Positions 1-8,099 of a stretch of DNA of 64,000 nucleotides are shown piece after piece. The stretch is from the NCBI GenBank assembly GCA_900469625.1, contig UBXV01000010.1:104469-168468 (forward strand), read 5' to 3'. Numbering within the stretch: position 1 is the first letter of the stretch; each line of letters begins with the position of its first letter. Below the pieces are notes generated by a model that saw only the letters and a program-made list of their open reading frames with translations, was not told the DNA's origin and did no database searches. This stretch comes from Hyphomicrobiales bacterium. GTDB taxonomy: Bacteria; Pseudomonadota; Alphaproteobacteria; Rhizobiales; Rhizobiaceae. The position numbers were made by a program, and so were the translations under genes.

Positions 1-225
1 CTCTTCGCCGCCGAAGTAGCGTCGAACTGCGTCGACCGCCTCGGCAATCTGCGGCGTCGGCGTGCCGGGTTCGCCGGCAACAAGCCGGCGCAACAGCAGC
101 CTCTCGGTATCCTCCGCCTTTTTGGTCGGCAGCTGGAAACGGGTGATGCCGACGGCGTTCCAGGCGATGCCGCAGAACCCGGCATCGGTTTCAAAGATAA
201 GATAGTTGTGAACTGCCTGCGCCAT
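1..225 (-). CDS. ogt: Methylated-DNA--protein-cysteine methyltransferase (Ogt type), N-terminal part
   Basis: The window edge cuts this gene and keeps only the first 75 codons, starting at the ATG at 225. The translated start (MAQAVHNYLIFETDAGFCGI) and the following stretch about a Trp-Asn-Ala-Val-Gly-Ile strand and an RLLLRRL helix resemble the N-terminal ribonuclease-H-like domain of rhizobial Ogt proteins, which remove alkyl groups from O6-alkylguanine by transfer to a cysteine. The catalytic PCHR motif lies in the missing C-terminal half, so activity cannot be judged. It follows the phosphatase gene after 167 bp in the same direction and may be the last gene of that transcript or separately expressed. 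Assignment rests on sequence flavour only. Confidence 0.65.
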   Translation of the reverse strand, partial: MAQAVHNYLIFETDAGFCGIAWNAVGITRFQLPTKKAEDTERLLLRRLVAGEPGTPTPQIAEAVDAVRRYFGGEE

Positions 226-392
226 CGCATCGTCCTCACGTTTTCACATGGCATGAAAATCGTGCGGATGGAGGGCGAATTCAACCCGAAACCTGCGCTT
301 GGGCGCCATTGCCAACAGGCTGCGGACTGTTGGAACGGCCAGCATCTCCTCGCCTCGCCAGAGTGATCGTCCGCGAGTGGGGGAGCGCCGTG

Positions 393-1019
393 CTACTTCG
401 CTTCGATCATCTTCGCCCAGCCTGCCGCGCGTTCGGCCGACTGGATCAGCACCGGCTTCGGCGCCTTGTACCATTCGTCCTGCGGCAGGCCGCGCCGGTC
501 GCGCACGAATGCGATCGCGGCATCCAGCGTCGGGAATTCGGCCGGCAGCGTCAGGTGCAGGAACAGCGACACCACGATCACCGAACGCGAGCGTCCGCCG
601 CGGCAATTGACGAGGATGTTGCCCATCTCGCGGCGCGGATAGGACGGCTTTTCCGGCAGAACCTGCTCGAGTGCTGCGCGCAGGATATAGTGGGCCGCCA
701 GCATCTGCGTGTCCGGATTGCCGCCGCCATCGATGAGCCCGGTCTTGTAGTAGCGGATCTCGCCCGGACCGTAGACGCTGCCCTCGTGATCGGACACCAG
801 TTGCGCCTGACGGACGAAATTGAAATCGAGATTGACCGCGCAATTGACGACGGTGGTGATACCGTTCTGCCGCAGGAGATCGAGGTCGCTCGTGCCCTCC
901 TTGCCGGCGATATAGATATCGACGCCATAGTGCGGATGTTGCTTGTAGACGAGGCTGAGCTTGGCAAGCTCCGCCGATGGCTGGCTCTTCGTCTCGGTGT
1001 CCTGGCTTGTGGTCAACAT
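393..1019 (-). CDS. CX5R (dual-specificity/tyrosine-type) phosphatase, copy 1
   Basis: A 208-residue cytoplasmic protein with the cysteine-phosphatase signature NCRGGRSRS: nucleophile C139 and phosphate-binding R145. An upstream Asp in LIDGGGN (D97) is a plausible general acid. There is no signal peptide. It sits 18 bp after an IMPase-like gene, with a good ribosome site (GGAGACAGC before ATG), at the end of the ABC-transporter operon. A clear paralogue at 12856-13464 is likewise paired with an IMPase, sharing the DLDLLR, VVNCA.NLD and NCRGGRSRSV blocks. The family dephosphorylates phosphotyrosine or, in related branches, phosphoinositides and inositol phosphates. The company of an importer and IMPase favours a small-molecule phosphate substrate, but this is inference. 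Confidence 0.8.
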   Translation of the reverse strand: MLTTSQDTETKSQPSAELAKLSLVYKQHPHYGVDIYIAGKEGTSDLDLLRQNGITTVVNCAVNLDFNFVRQAQLVSDHEGSVYGPGEIRYYKTGLIDGGGNPDTQMLAAHYILRAALEQVLPEKPSYPRREMGNILVNCRGGRSRSVIVVSLFLHLTLPAEFPTLDAAIAFVRDRRGLPQDEWYKAPKPVLIQSAERAAGWAKMIEAK

Positions 1020-1037
1020 GCTGTCTCCGCTGTCTGT

Positions 1038-1928
1038 TCAGTTTACTGCTGCGGCAATGCGATTGGCCGAGATCGTCCGCGCCACGCGCTGCAATGTCGG
1101 ATAGTCGCCCCCGGCGCCGGTGGCGATGTAGCCGGGGCACATGAAATCGGGCGCATCCGCCGGCACCTTGCCCAAGGTCAGCGGCTCGTAACGACCGCCG
1201 GCGTTTTTCAGGATCAGGGTCGCCGCCGCGACGTCCCATGAATTGACGCCGAAGCCGGTCGCCGCATCCGCCCAACCGGCCGCCACATGGGCGATGCTGA
1301 GGGCGGCACTGCCCGGCCGCCGAAGGGTGGAGAAGGTCTCGACGAATTCCCCGAGGTTGGCGAGCGCCACCTCCCGGCCGTCGAGGCGAAAGTCGCGCGA
1401 CACGGGATAGCCGGTAATCAGCGTCGCCCGCGTCTCGTCGTCGACGGCCTGCGAGGACAGCACCTCACCATTGAGGTAGGCCTGTTCGAGATCGGCGGAA
1501 AACATCATCTCGGCAACCGGGTCATAGACGACGCCGGCCATGACCTCGCCCCGTTCGACGGCGGCAATCGACACGCACCAGAACGCCAGTCCGCGGGCAA
1601 AATTGGACGTGCCGTCGATCGGGTCGACATACCATTGGATGTCGCCGTCGCCCACCTGCCCTCCCTCTTCGCCGAGCATGGCGGAATTGGGCTCCTGCGC
1701 AAAAATGAAATCGCGAATGCTGGCTTCCGCGCGCTTGTCGTGGATCGTGACGACATCATGCAGGTCGCGCTTGTAATCGACGACCATGTCGGACCGGAAT
1801 GCCTTCAGCAGCGGCTCGCGGACTTGTCTGGCCGCCCCACGGGCGATCTCGGCGAGACGTTTCGACCGCTCCAGCCTTGTCTCAGGGTTGCCCGCTGGGG
1901 CTGTCGCGGCTGAAAGGCGTTTTTCCAT
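1038..1928 (-). CDS. Inositol monophosphatase family protein, copy 1
   Basis: A 296-residue Mg2+-dependent phosphatase of the IMPase/FBPase/CysQ superfamily. Visible active-site elements are GEEGG (E87, E88), the metal-binding DPIDGTSNF motif (D102, D105) and the C-terminal NSWDVAAATLILKNAGG motif. All metal ligands are present, so the enzyme should be active on a sugar, inositol or nucleotide phosphate. It follows the second binding-protein gene of the ABC operon by 66 bp, separated by a strong hairpin, and precedes the CX5R phosphatase by 18 bp. A paralogue at 13547-14389 is in the second operon. The ribosome site before the chosen ATG is weak. Exact substrate is unknown. Confidence 0.88.
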   Translation of the reverse strand: MEKRLSAATAPAGNPETRLERSKRLAEIARGAARQVREPLLKAFRSDMVVDYKRDLHDVVTIHDKRAEASIRDFIFAQEPNSAMLGEEGGQVGDGDIQWYVDPIDGTSNFARGLAFWCVSIAAVERGEVMAGVVYDPVAEMMFSADLEQAYLNGEVLSSQAVDDETRATLITGYPVSRDFRLDGREVALANLGEFVETFSTLRRPGSAALSIAHVAAGWADAATGFGVNSWDVAAATLILKNAGGRYEPLTLGKVPADAPDFMCPGYIATGAGGDYPTLQRVARTISANRIAAAVN

Positions 1929-1960
1929 GTCGTTTGCATCCGTTCCGTAGAGAAAGAGGG

Positions 1961-1987
1961 CCGGTGCGCCAGCCCGTGGCGCACCGG
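1961..1987 (-). terminator. Intercistronic hairpin after binding-protein gene 2
   Basis: CCGGTGCGCCA at 1961-1971 and TGGCGCACCGG at 1977-1987 form a perfect 11-bp stem with a 5-nt loop, beginning 7 nt after the stop codon of the upstream binding-protein gene (minus strand). No T-tract follows, so an mRNA-stabilising or partial terminator role is more likely than full termination. Confidence 0.6.
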
Positions 1988-1994
1988 CATTGCG

Positions 1995-3122
1995 TTACTT
2001 GCTGTAGTTCACGCGCCAGAAATCCTGCCATTCCTCGCGCCGGTCGAAGTCCTCGAGACCGGTCGAGGAATTGTACCCGAACAGGCGGTCGGCAACCGTC
2101 ATCAGCCCCGAGGGCTCGTCAGCCGGCATCTTGATGTCGACGTTGGTCGGCAGCTTGCCGTCCTTCATCTGTGGCGCGATGCCTTCCTCGGTCAGGATGT
2201 AGTGGATGAAGAGCTTTGCCGCGTTCGGGCTCTGCGTCTTCGTCGCGATCAGACCAAGCTTGACATAGGTCCAGCCGACCCAGGGATTGAGTTCCTTGCA
2301 GATGCCGAGCTTGTAGCCCTTGCCTTCGTTGTCGCGGAATTTTGCCGACGAGAGCAGACCGAAGAAGGGCTCCTTCTGCCCGGCCGCACCAACGGCCTCC
2401 GCGACAGGGTCGTCACCCTCGGTGACGAGCGGCGCGTTCTGCGCCAGCGCCTTGATCCAGGCGGCCGACGCGCTCTTTTCCTCGGTCGCAAGGTCCTTGC
2501 CGAAATGGGCCTTGTAGGCACCGGCGACCTTGTCGTCGGCGTGTTTTTCCATCTGGTTGAACCAGTCGGTATAGGTGCCCTTGGTCAAGGGGTCGACGAT
2601 GGCGACCTTGCCCTTCCACTTCGGCTCCGTCAGCTCCCAGATATTGGCGACCGGGCATTTGTCATAGGCTTCGGTGTTGTAGGCCCAGACATTGGCGTTG
2701 GTCGAAATCGCCAGAGGGTTCTGGAACTCCGCCGGGATTTTCGCGACCATGTCGGCCGGCAGGTAGCTCTCGACGAATTCCTGCGGCAACAGCTGCGCAA
2801 GTGCTGCCGGCGCGTCGGTGATCAGGGCGACATCGCCCTGCACGTTACCCGCCTGGCTTTCCCGGATGATCATTTCCAGCTGGCTGTTGGCCGACACTTT
2901 GACGCCGGTCGCCTTGACGCCGTACTTGGCGGTAAAGGCTTCGGCCATCTCGACGATCTTGCCGGTGCTGTCGTAAATATTGATCGGTTTTTCCGTCTTT
3001 GCCGCTGCAATCAGCGCGTCCAGATCGCCGTCGGCTGCTCTGGCCTGCGACGACAGGAGACCCGCCGCCAGTGCGACCGCGGTCATCGTCGTCCCATGCC
3101 GTTTGATCATGTCCGTTTTCAT
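1995..3122 (-). CDS. ABC transporter periplasmic binding protein (Fbp/Afu-like), second copy
   Basis: A 375-residue periplasmic binding protein. The ATG at 3122 is chosen because GGGAGGGGAAA directly precedes it and it starts a signal peptide cleaved near SSQARA-AD. The fold class is the one usually annotated as iron(III)/putrescine binding (extracellular solute-binding family 1 type). It lacks the adjacent tyrosine pair used by classical FbpA for iron. It is clearly over half identical to the neighbour at 3287-4426; both carry YDSTGKIVEMA, LEMIIRE, NVWAYNTE.YDKCPV, DWFNQM.KH and end in WQDFWRVNY. Encoded after the first copy with a 164-bp hairpin-rich gap. AfuA of Actinobacillus, of this class, binds hexose phosphates, so a phosphorylated ligand is plausible. 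Confidence 0.85.
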   Translation of the reverse strand: MKTDMIKRHGTTMTAVALAAGLLSSQARAADGDLDALIAAAKTEKPINIYDSTGKIVEMAEAFTAKYGVKATGVKVSANSQLEMIIRESQAGNVQGDVALITDAPAALAQLLPQEFVESYLPADMVAKIPAEFQNPLAISTNANVWAYNTEAYDKCPVANIWELTEPKWKGKVAIVDPLTKGTYTDWFNQMEKHADDKVAGAYKAHFGKDLATEEKSASAAWIKALAQNAPLVTEGDDPVAEAVGAAGQKEPFFGLLSSAKFRDNEGKGYKLGICKELNPWVGWTYVKLGLIATKTQSPNAAKLFIHYILTEEGIAPQMKDGKLPTNVDIKMPADEPSGLMTVADRLFGYNSSTGLEDFDRREEWQDFWRVNYSK

Positions 3123-3212
3123 TTTCCCCTCCCAAGGAAACCGTGTCCGCTTCCGCGAACTTCGGTGGTTCAGTTTCGCGCGCTGCCATCGGCGCCACGA
3201 AAAGGGCGCCGG

Positions 3213-3237
3213 CGACCGCTCCGTGACGGAGCGGTCG
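3213..3237 (-). terminator. Perfect palindrome hairpin between the two binding-protein genes
   Basis: CGACCGCTCCGT (3213-3224) and ACGGAGCGGTCG (3226-3237) are perfect inverted repeats around a single base, giving a stem of about 10 bp with a 5-nt loop in RNA. It lies 50 bp downstream of binding-protein gene 1. No T-tract follows on the minus strand. Confidence 0.5.
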
Positions 3238-3259
3238 ATTGATGCACTGCATTGACATC

Positions 3260-3280
3260 GCGGCCGGTCGTGCCGGCCGC
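3260..3280 (-). terminator. Hairpin directly after binding-protein gene 1
   Basis: GCGGCCGG (3260-3267) and CCGGCCGC (3273-3280) form an 8-bp GC stem with a 5-nt loop, starting 6 nt after the stop of the first binding-protein gene. No T-tract. It is likely an RNA-stability or processing element, as after the other binding-protein genes here. Confidence 0.55.
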
Positions 3281-3286
3281 GTGCCG

Positions 3287-4426
3287 TCACTTCTGGTAGT
3301 TCACCCGCCAGAAATCCTGCCAGGTTTCGCGGGCATCCCAATCGTCGAGGCTCGTGTCCATCTGGTAGGGCAGAACCTGATCGAGAACCTTGCCGATGCC
3401 CGATGGTTCATCGGCCGGAAGCGCGACGTCGGTGTTGGTCGACATCTTGCCGTCGACCGCCTGCGGCGCGATGCCTTCCGCGGTCATGACGTAATGGATG
3501 AACAGCTTGGCGGCGTTCGGGCTGTTGGTGCCCTTGGTGATCAGCCCGACGCCCGGATACATCCAGCCGAGCCAGGGCTTCAGGTCGGTGCAGAGCCCGA
3601 GCTTCATGCCCTTCTCGGCATTGTCGCGGAACTTCGCCGAGCTCATCAGCCCCATGAACGGCTGCGACTGGCCGGGAGCGCCGACAGCATCGGCCGCCGC
3701 TGCATCCGCATCCGTCAGAAGCGGCGCGTTGGCGGCGAGCGCCTTCACCCATGCCGCCGTCGCGCTGCCGTCGTCGAGCTCCAACTCCTTGCCGTAAAGC
3801 TCCTTGTAGGCGGCGGCGACCTTGTCGTCGCCATGTTTTGCCATCTGGTTGAACCAGTCGACATAGGACGCCTTGCCGAGCGGGTCCTGCATGGCGACCT
3901 TGCCCTTCCACTCAGGGCCGGTCAGTTGCCAGATGTTGGTGACGGGGCACTTGTCGTAGAGCTCGGTGTTGTAGGCCCAGACGTTGGCGCTGGTCACGAC
4001 GGTCAGCGGGCTCTGGTACTGCTGCGGGATCTTCGAAACCATGTCCGGCGGCAGCCAGCTCTCGGCAAAGCCCTGCGGGATCAGCTGCGCCATGGCGGCC
4101 GGCGCATCGCTGATGATCGAGACGTCGCCCTGGATATTGTTGGCGCGGGCCTCGCGGATGATCATTTCGAGCTGCGCCGACGCCTTGACCTTTGAGCCCT
4201 CGGCGGCAACGCCGTACTTGGCAGAGAAGGCCTTGGCCATCTCGACGATCTTGCCGGTGCTGTCGTAGACGGTGATCGGCGGCTCCTTCTTGGCAGCCTC
4301 GATCAGGGCGTTGAGATCGAAGGCCTCCTCAGCCATCGCCTGCCCTGCCAAAAGCCCGGCAAAGGCTGTTGTCCAAAGCAGGCAGCCCCTCGCCTCGCCC
4401 ATCTTTCCATTCTTCCGAAAATGCAT
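3287..4426 (-). CDS. ABC transporter periplasmic binding protein (Fbp/Afu-like), first copy
   Basis: A 379-residue secreted binding protein starting at ATG 4426 behind GAGGAGGAG. The N-terminus (basic MHFRKNGKMGEARG, hydrophobic LLWTTAFAGLLAG, then QAMA-EE) is a signal peptide. It is the closest partner of the downstream ATPase and permease (59-bp gap to the ATPase stop) and is paralogous to the protein at 1995-3122. Two binding proteins for one ABC core suggest two related ligands or one high- and one low-affinity receptor. The standard iron label is doubtful because the tandem Tyr ligands are not seen and the operon encodes phosphatases rather than iron proteins. Ligand is inferred to be an organic phosphate. 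Confidence 0.86.
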   Translation of the reverse strand: MHFRKNGKMGEARGCLLWTTAFAGLLAGQAMAEEAFDLNALIEAAKKEPPITVYDSTGKIVEMAKAFSAKYGVAAEGSKVKASAQLEMIIREARANNIQGDVSIISDAPAAMAQLIPQGFAESWLPPDMVSKIPQQYQSPLTVVTSANVWAYNTELYDKCPVTNIWQLTGPEWKGKVAMQDPLGKASYVDWFNQMAKHGDDKVAAAYKELYGKELELDDGSATAAWVKALAANAPLLTDADAAAADAVGAPGQSQPFMGLMSSAKFRDNAEKGMKLGLCTDLKPWLGWMYPGVGLITKGTNSPNAAKLFIHYVMTAEGIAPQAVDGKMSTNTDVALPADEPSGIGKVLDQVLPYQMDTSLDDWDARETWQDFWRVNYQK

Positions 4427-4485
4427 CGACTGCTCCTCCTCAGTAAGCGGTGTTCGTCTTTCGGTTGATGCGATCAGTGATGTCG

Positions 4486-5619
4486 TCAGTTCAGCTTCGC
4501 GCTGCGCAGCAGCTTGTCTGCCTCGGTTATGCGCTGGCCGTCCTTGTCGAAGACATGAAGCGCGTCGGGTGGCGCGAAGAAGCGGACCTTTTCCCCAAGC
4601 TCGAGCCGCGGCAGCGCGTGCGTCGTCAGGAACAGCGTGTGGCTGTCGCTTCGCAGCTCCAGGATCCAGCTGCCGCCGGTCGGCAGGATGCCGGTCACGA
4701 CCATCTTGCCGCTGAAGCTGCCCTGCGGAACGTCTTCCTTTTTCGTGGCGTAGCTTAGCGCCTCCGGGCGGATGCCGACGGAGCCGATGCCGCGCAGGCT
4801 CGGGTAACGGCTCGACAGGTAGGTTTCCGCCTCCTTGGCCACATCGGACGTGTCCTTCTTGTCGAAGGACAGGATGTTGATCGGAGGGCTGCCGACGAAC
4901 TCGGCGACGAAGCGATTGGCCGGGCGATCATAGATGTCGTTCGGCGTGCCCATCTGCTGCAAGGTGCCTTCGTTCATCACGGCGATGGTGGTTGCGAGCG
5001 TCATCGCCTCCCACTGATCGTGGGTGACGAAGACGATCGTCGTCTTGAATTCCTTGTGCAGGCGCTTGAGTTCGGCGCGCATCTCAAGCCGCAGCCGCGC
5101 GTCGAGGTTCGACAGCGGTTCGTCGAGAAGCAGTACGCCCGGATTGACCGCAAGCATGCGGGCAAGGGCCACGCGCTGCTGCTGACCACCCGAAAGCTGC
5201 GACGGGTAGCGGTCGCGATACTTGGCGATGTCGAGCGCCTGCATCACCTTCTCGACCCGGGCCTCGCGCTCGGCCTTCGGCAGCTTGCGCAGCCGCAGGC
5301 CGAAATCGGTGTTGCGCTCGATGGTCAGGTGCGGCCAGAGCGCGTAGCTCTGGAAAACAAGGCCCATTTCGCGCTTTTCCGGCGGCACGAAGACACCGTC
5401 GAAGATGGAATCCACCACCCGGTCGCCAATGCGGATCTCTCCGCCCGACAGGTTTTCCAGGCCTGCGATCATGCGCAAGGTCGTGGTCTTGCCGCAGCCG
5501 GAGGGCCCGAGCAGACACATGAACTCGCCATCGCGGATTTCGAGATCGAGGTTGGAGACGGCATTGGCGGAGTTGACGCCATAATTCTTCTGGGCGCCGC
5601 GCAGATTGATAGTGGGCAT
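4486..5619 (-). CDS. ABC transporter ATP-binding protein (FbpC/PotA-like)
   Basis: A 377-residue ATPase. The nucleotide-binding domain has Walker A GPSGCGKTT, the Q-loop in VFQSYALWPH, signature LSGGQQQRVALARML, Walker B LLLDEPLSNLD and the H-loop in FVTHDQ. The last ~120 residues form a TOBE-like regulatory domain (VGIRPEALSY). It powers import by the permease encoded just upstream; its ATG overlaps the permease stop by one base (TGATG), so the two are translationally coupled. The substrate cannot be read from the ATPase itself; the family covers iron, polyamine, phosphonate and sugar-phosphate importers. Confidence 0.93.
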   Translation of the reverse strand: MPTINLRGAQKNYGVNSANAVSNLDLEIRDGEFMCLLGPSGCGKTTTLRMIAGLENLSGGEIRIGDRVVDSIFDGVFVPPEKREMGLVFQSYALWPHLTIERNTDFGLRLRKLPKAEREARVEKVMQALDIAKYRDRYPSQLSGGQQQRVALARMLAVNPGVLLLDEPLSNLDARLRLEMRAELKRLHKEFKTTIVFVTHDQWEAMTLATTIAVMNEGTLQQMGTPNDIYDRPANRFVAEFVGSPPINILSFDKKDTSDVAKEAETYLSSRYPSLRGIGSVGIRPEALSYATKKEDVPQGSFSGKMVVTGILPTGGSWILELRSDSHTLFLTTHALPRLELGEKVRFFAPPDALHVFDKDGQRITEADKLLRSAKLN

Positions 5620-7475
5620 CAGCTTCCGAGTCCTTCTGCAAGATTGGTCTTGGTCAGCTTCTGGGCTGCCAGGGTTCCGAGATAGGCGATCGCCGCGATG
5701 ATGAGCACGACCGCGTTTGCCGCCTGGGTGTAGTGGTAGTCGACGAGGCGCAGCGAATAGGTCGTCAGGACGTCGGTGCTGGGCACGGCGAGGATGACGA
5801 ACAGGCTGAGGCCCTTGATGCCGGAGATGAACGGCAGCAACACGCCGGTGACGAGAGAACCCTTCTGGATCGGGATGACGATGGACATCATCCGCCGGAA
5901 CCAGCCGGCACCGGCGATCTGGGCCGCCTCTTCCGGATCCTTGCCGAGCTGGGTCATCGCCGAGATCCCGGCGCGCGAGGCGTAGGGCATCTGGTCGGCC
6001 ATCAGCGCCAGCACCAGGATGGTGACCGTGCCATAGAGCGCCGGCATCGGTCCCCTCGGGACGGCAAAGAGCGAAAGATAGGCGGCGGCAAAGGCAATGC
6101 CCGGCACCAGATAAGGCAGGAACGTCACCTGGCGCAGATAGACCGAGAGCGCTCGCACCGGGGTGCGGATGACGACGTAACCGACCAGCAGGCCGAGGAT
6201 GCCGGAGGCGACCGAGGCGAGGCCGACGATCATCAGCGTGTTCTTCGCAGCCGCCCAGAGGTCGGGGCTCAGCAGCACGCCGGTCTGCAGCGCCACGGTG
6301 TGCAGGTCCCGACCGATCCAGTAGTCGAGCGTGAAGTTGTCGAGCGTGAACTGCGCCGGCAGCTTCATGATCGTCGACAGGAACAAGGTGAGTAGCGGCA
6401 GGCCAACACTCAACATGAAGATGGTTGCGGCAAAGCCGGTGGCCGGAAGCCTCAGTTTGCCGAGCCGGCTCTGACGGTTCATCGAGCCCTTGGAGCCGAT
6501 GGTGACGAAGCGGCGCGCTTCACGCACCAGACGGGCATCGATCATCAGCGTGATGATGCCGATCAGCATGATGGAGGCGGCAACCACACCGGCAACACCT
6601 GTCTGGCGTGAGGCGATGCTGCGGAAGAGCGAGGTGGACAACACCTCGAACTTGACCGGCAGGCCAAGAACATAGGGCACGCCGAATTCGCCGAGGCATT
6701 TTGCGAAGATCAGGATCATCGAGGACATCAGCGCCGGGCGCATCAGCGGCAGGATGATCTGCATTGCCACCTGATAGCGCTTGGCGCCGAGGATGCGGGC
6801 GGAATCTTCCAGCTGGGAATCGAAGCGCCGCAGCGCCGAGCCGAACAGCAGGATGACGAAGGGGGTGTAATGCAGCGCGAGAATGATGGTGATCGGGAAG
6901 CGACCGTAGGCAACCCAGTCCGGCGGTGTCCATCCCAAAGCCTCGAACCAGCCCGGCTGGCCGCCGACCGTGCGGTTCTTGAACAACGTCGTCCAGGCGA
7001 GCGCGAAGGTCCAGGCGGGCAGCATGTAAGGCACGATCAGCGCTGTCGCAAACCAGCGCCGTCCGAACATGTCGGTGCGGCTGATCAGCCAGGCGAGAGT
7101 GGTTCCGATCAGGAGTGACAGCAGGATCGCGCCGACGGCAACCGACAGCGTGTTGAACAGGGGCCGCCAGAAGAGATCGACCGAGACCGGAGACGTGAAC
7201 GTCCGGTCGAGATAATAGAGCGTCAGGTCGCCGAAATCCTTGCCGAGCCTGCGCTCATGCCCGAACTGGACCCGAACGGCATCGAGCACGATGGAGATGA
7301 TCGGGACGACGATCAGATAGGTAAAAAGCAGCGCCGTCAGCACGCCGATCAATGTCGTCGGCTCGCGGGAGGCGACCTTCAGCCGGTATCGCCAGACCTG
7401 CCAGGACGAAGGCACGGCGGACGCCCCGTCGCCCACGGCGGGCGCTGCCTTCGTTGGTTCACTTAGAAATGCCAT
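5619..7475 (-). CDS. ABC transporter permease, two fused permease modules (FbpB-like)
   Basis: A 618-residue inner-membrane protein with about 12 predicted hydrophobic segments in two similar halves, as in FbpB/AfuB-type permeases. Each half has an EAA-like coupling loop: LEDSARILGAKRYQVAMQIILP in the first (shown here as its core, SARILGAKRYQ) and EEAAQIAGAGWFRRM in the second. The ATG at 7475 is preferred over longer frames because AGGGGAGAGAGC precedes it and homologous permeases begin just before the first membrane helix. It is the first gene of the importer operon, 624 bp from the divergent lacI-type gene; that gap holds two proposed LacI operators. Substrate unknown. Confidence 0.9.
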   Translation of the reverse strand: MAFLSEPTKAAPAVGDGASAVPSSWQVWRYRLKVASREPTTLIGVLTALLFTYLIVVPIISIVLDAVRVQFGHERRLGKDFGDLTLYYLDRTFTSPVSVDLFWRPLFNTLSVAVGAILLSLLIGTTLAWLISRTDMFGRRWFATALIVPYMLPAWTFALAWTTLFKNRTVGGQPGWFEALGWTPPDWVAYGRFPITIILALHYTPFVILLFGSALRRFDSQLEDSARILGAKRYQVAMQIILPLMRPALMSSMILIFAKCLGEFGVPYVLGLPVKFEVLSTSLFRSIASRQTGVAGVVAASIMLIGIITLMIDARLVREARRFVTIGSKGSMNRQSRLGKLRLPATGFAATIFMLSVGLPLLTLFLSTIMKLPAQFTLDNFTLDYWIGRDLHTVALQTGVLLSPDLWAAAKNTLMIVGLASVASGILGLLVGYVVIRTPVRALSVYLRQVTFLPYLVPGIAFAAAYLSLFAVPRGPMPALYGTVTILVLALMADQMPYASRAGISAMTQLGKDPEEAAQIAGAGWFRRMMSIVIPIQKGSLVTGVLLPFISGIKGLSLFVILAVPSTDVLTTYSLRLVDYHYTQAANAVVLIIAAIAYLGTLAAQKLTKTNLAEGLGS

Positions 7476-7748
7476 GCTCTCTCCCCTTGAGACCTCGCCT
7501 TGCCGCATGATCCGGCCAAGCGCCGGACGTGTTGCTGACGAGCCACCATGCGAACGGGGAGACCAGGAAAAGCCCCACATCGAGCCGGGACCGCGCTCCC
7601 TCGAGCGAGGCCGGCTGGCGTGAAGACGCGATGCAGCTTCATCGATCCAATCCTCCCTGTTCACGATCGACCCCGTTCAACGATCCTGTTGCGGACCGGG
7701 TCCGACAGCGGCCGACTACTCCTCAGAAGGCGGCGCCATCATCACGAA

Positions 7749-7787
7749 CATGGACGGAATAAACATTCTATTTATAAACCGTCCATG
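7749..7787. repeat. 9-bp inverted repeat in the importer promoter region
   Basis: CATGGACGG (7749-7757) and CCGTCCATG (7779-7787) are perfect inverted repeats separated by a 21-bp AT-rich spacer (centre spacing 30 bp, about three helical turns). The location upstream of the permease gene suggests an operator for a dimeric regulator or part of the promoter. Which factor binds is unknown. Confidence 0.45.
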
Positions 7788-7829
7788 GAACATATGATCC
7801 ACTGAGATGGTGGGCTTGTCAATAAAAAA

Positions 7830-7845
7830 ATGCACACGTGGTCAT
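7830..7845. promoter_or_regulatory. Proposed LacI-family operator, importer side
   Basis: ATGCACACGTGGTCAT matches 13 of 16 positions of the near-palindrome TTGCACACGTGTTCAA found upstream of the second phosphatase operon at 14423-14438. It lies between the divergent importer operon and the LacI-type gene, as expected for an autoregulated local operator. Confidence 0.55.
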
Positions 7846-7898
7846 CAATCTATCTATTTGTTTTCCTTGATTATTTCTTCCTAATTATTGGGCATAGT

Positions 7899-7914
7899 AC
7901 GAACACGTGGTCAC
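7899..7914. promoter_or_regulatory. Second proposed LacI-family operator, importer/lacI gap
   Basis: ACGAACACGTGGTCAC shares ACACGTGGTCA exactly with the site at 7830-7845 (centre spacing 69 bp) and matches 10 of 16 positions of the 14423 palindrome. Two spaced sites would permit looping by a tetramer or separate control of the two divergent promoters. Confidence 0.5.
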
Positions 7915-8099
7915 TGCCGGGCGAACGACTGACCAAAATGCACATGCGAGAGAAGAAGTGACGGGCCAAACAAGGAGGTTTTTGGCAGACCAGCCGTGCC
8001 CCGGGGCGATGCAGTACATCCACGGCAGAAGAAACTTTCCAATGGAATAGCCCGGCTTTTATAAGCCATATGAGCGGAAGCTGATTCTTGAGGAACGCC

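Noticed and set aside
1995-7475. Iron(III) ABC transporter (FbpABC) as the firm function of the importer
   Set aside because: The fold class fits, but the adjacent tyrosine ligands of FbpA are not visible and the operon encodes phosphatases, so I left the ligand open.
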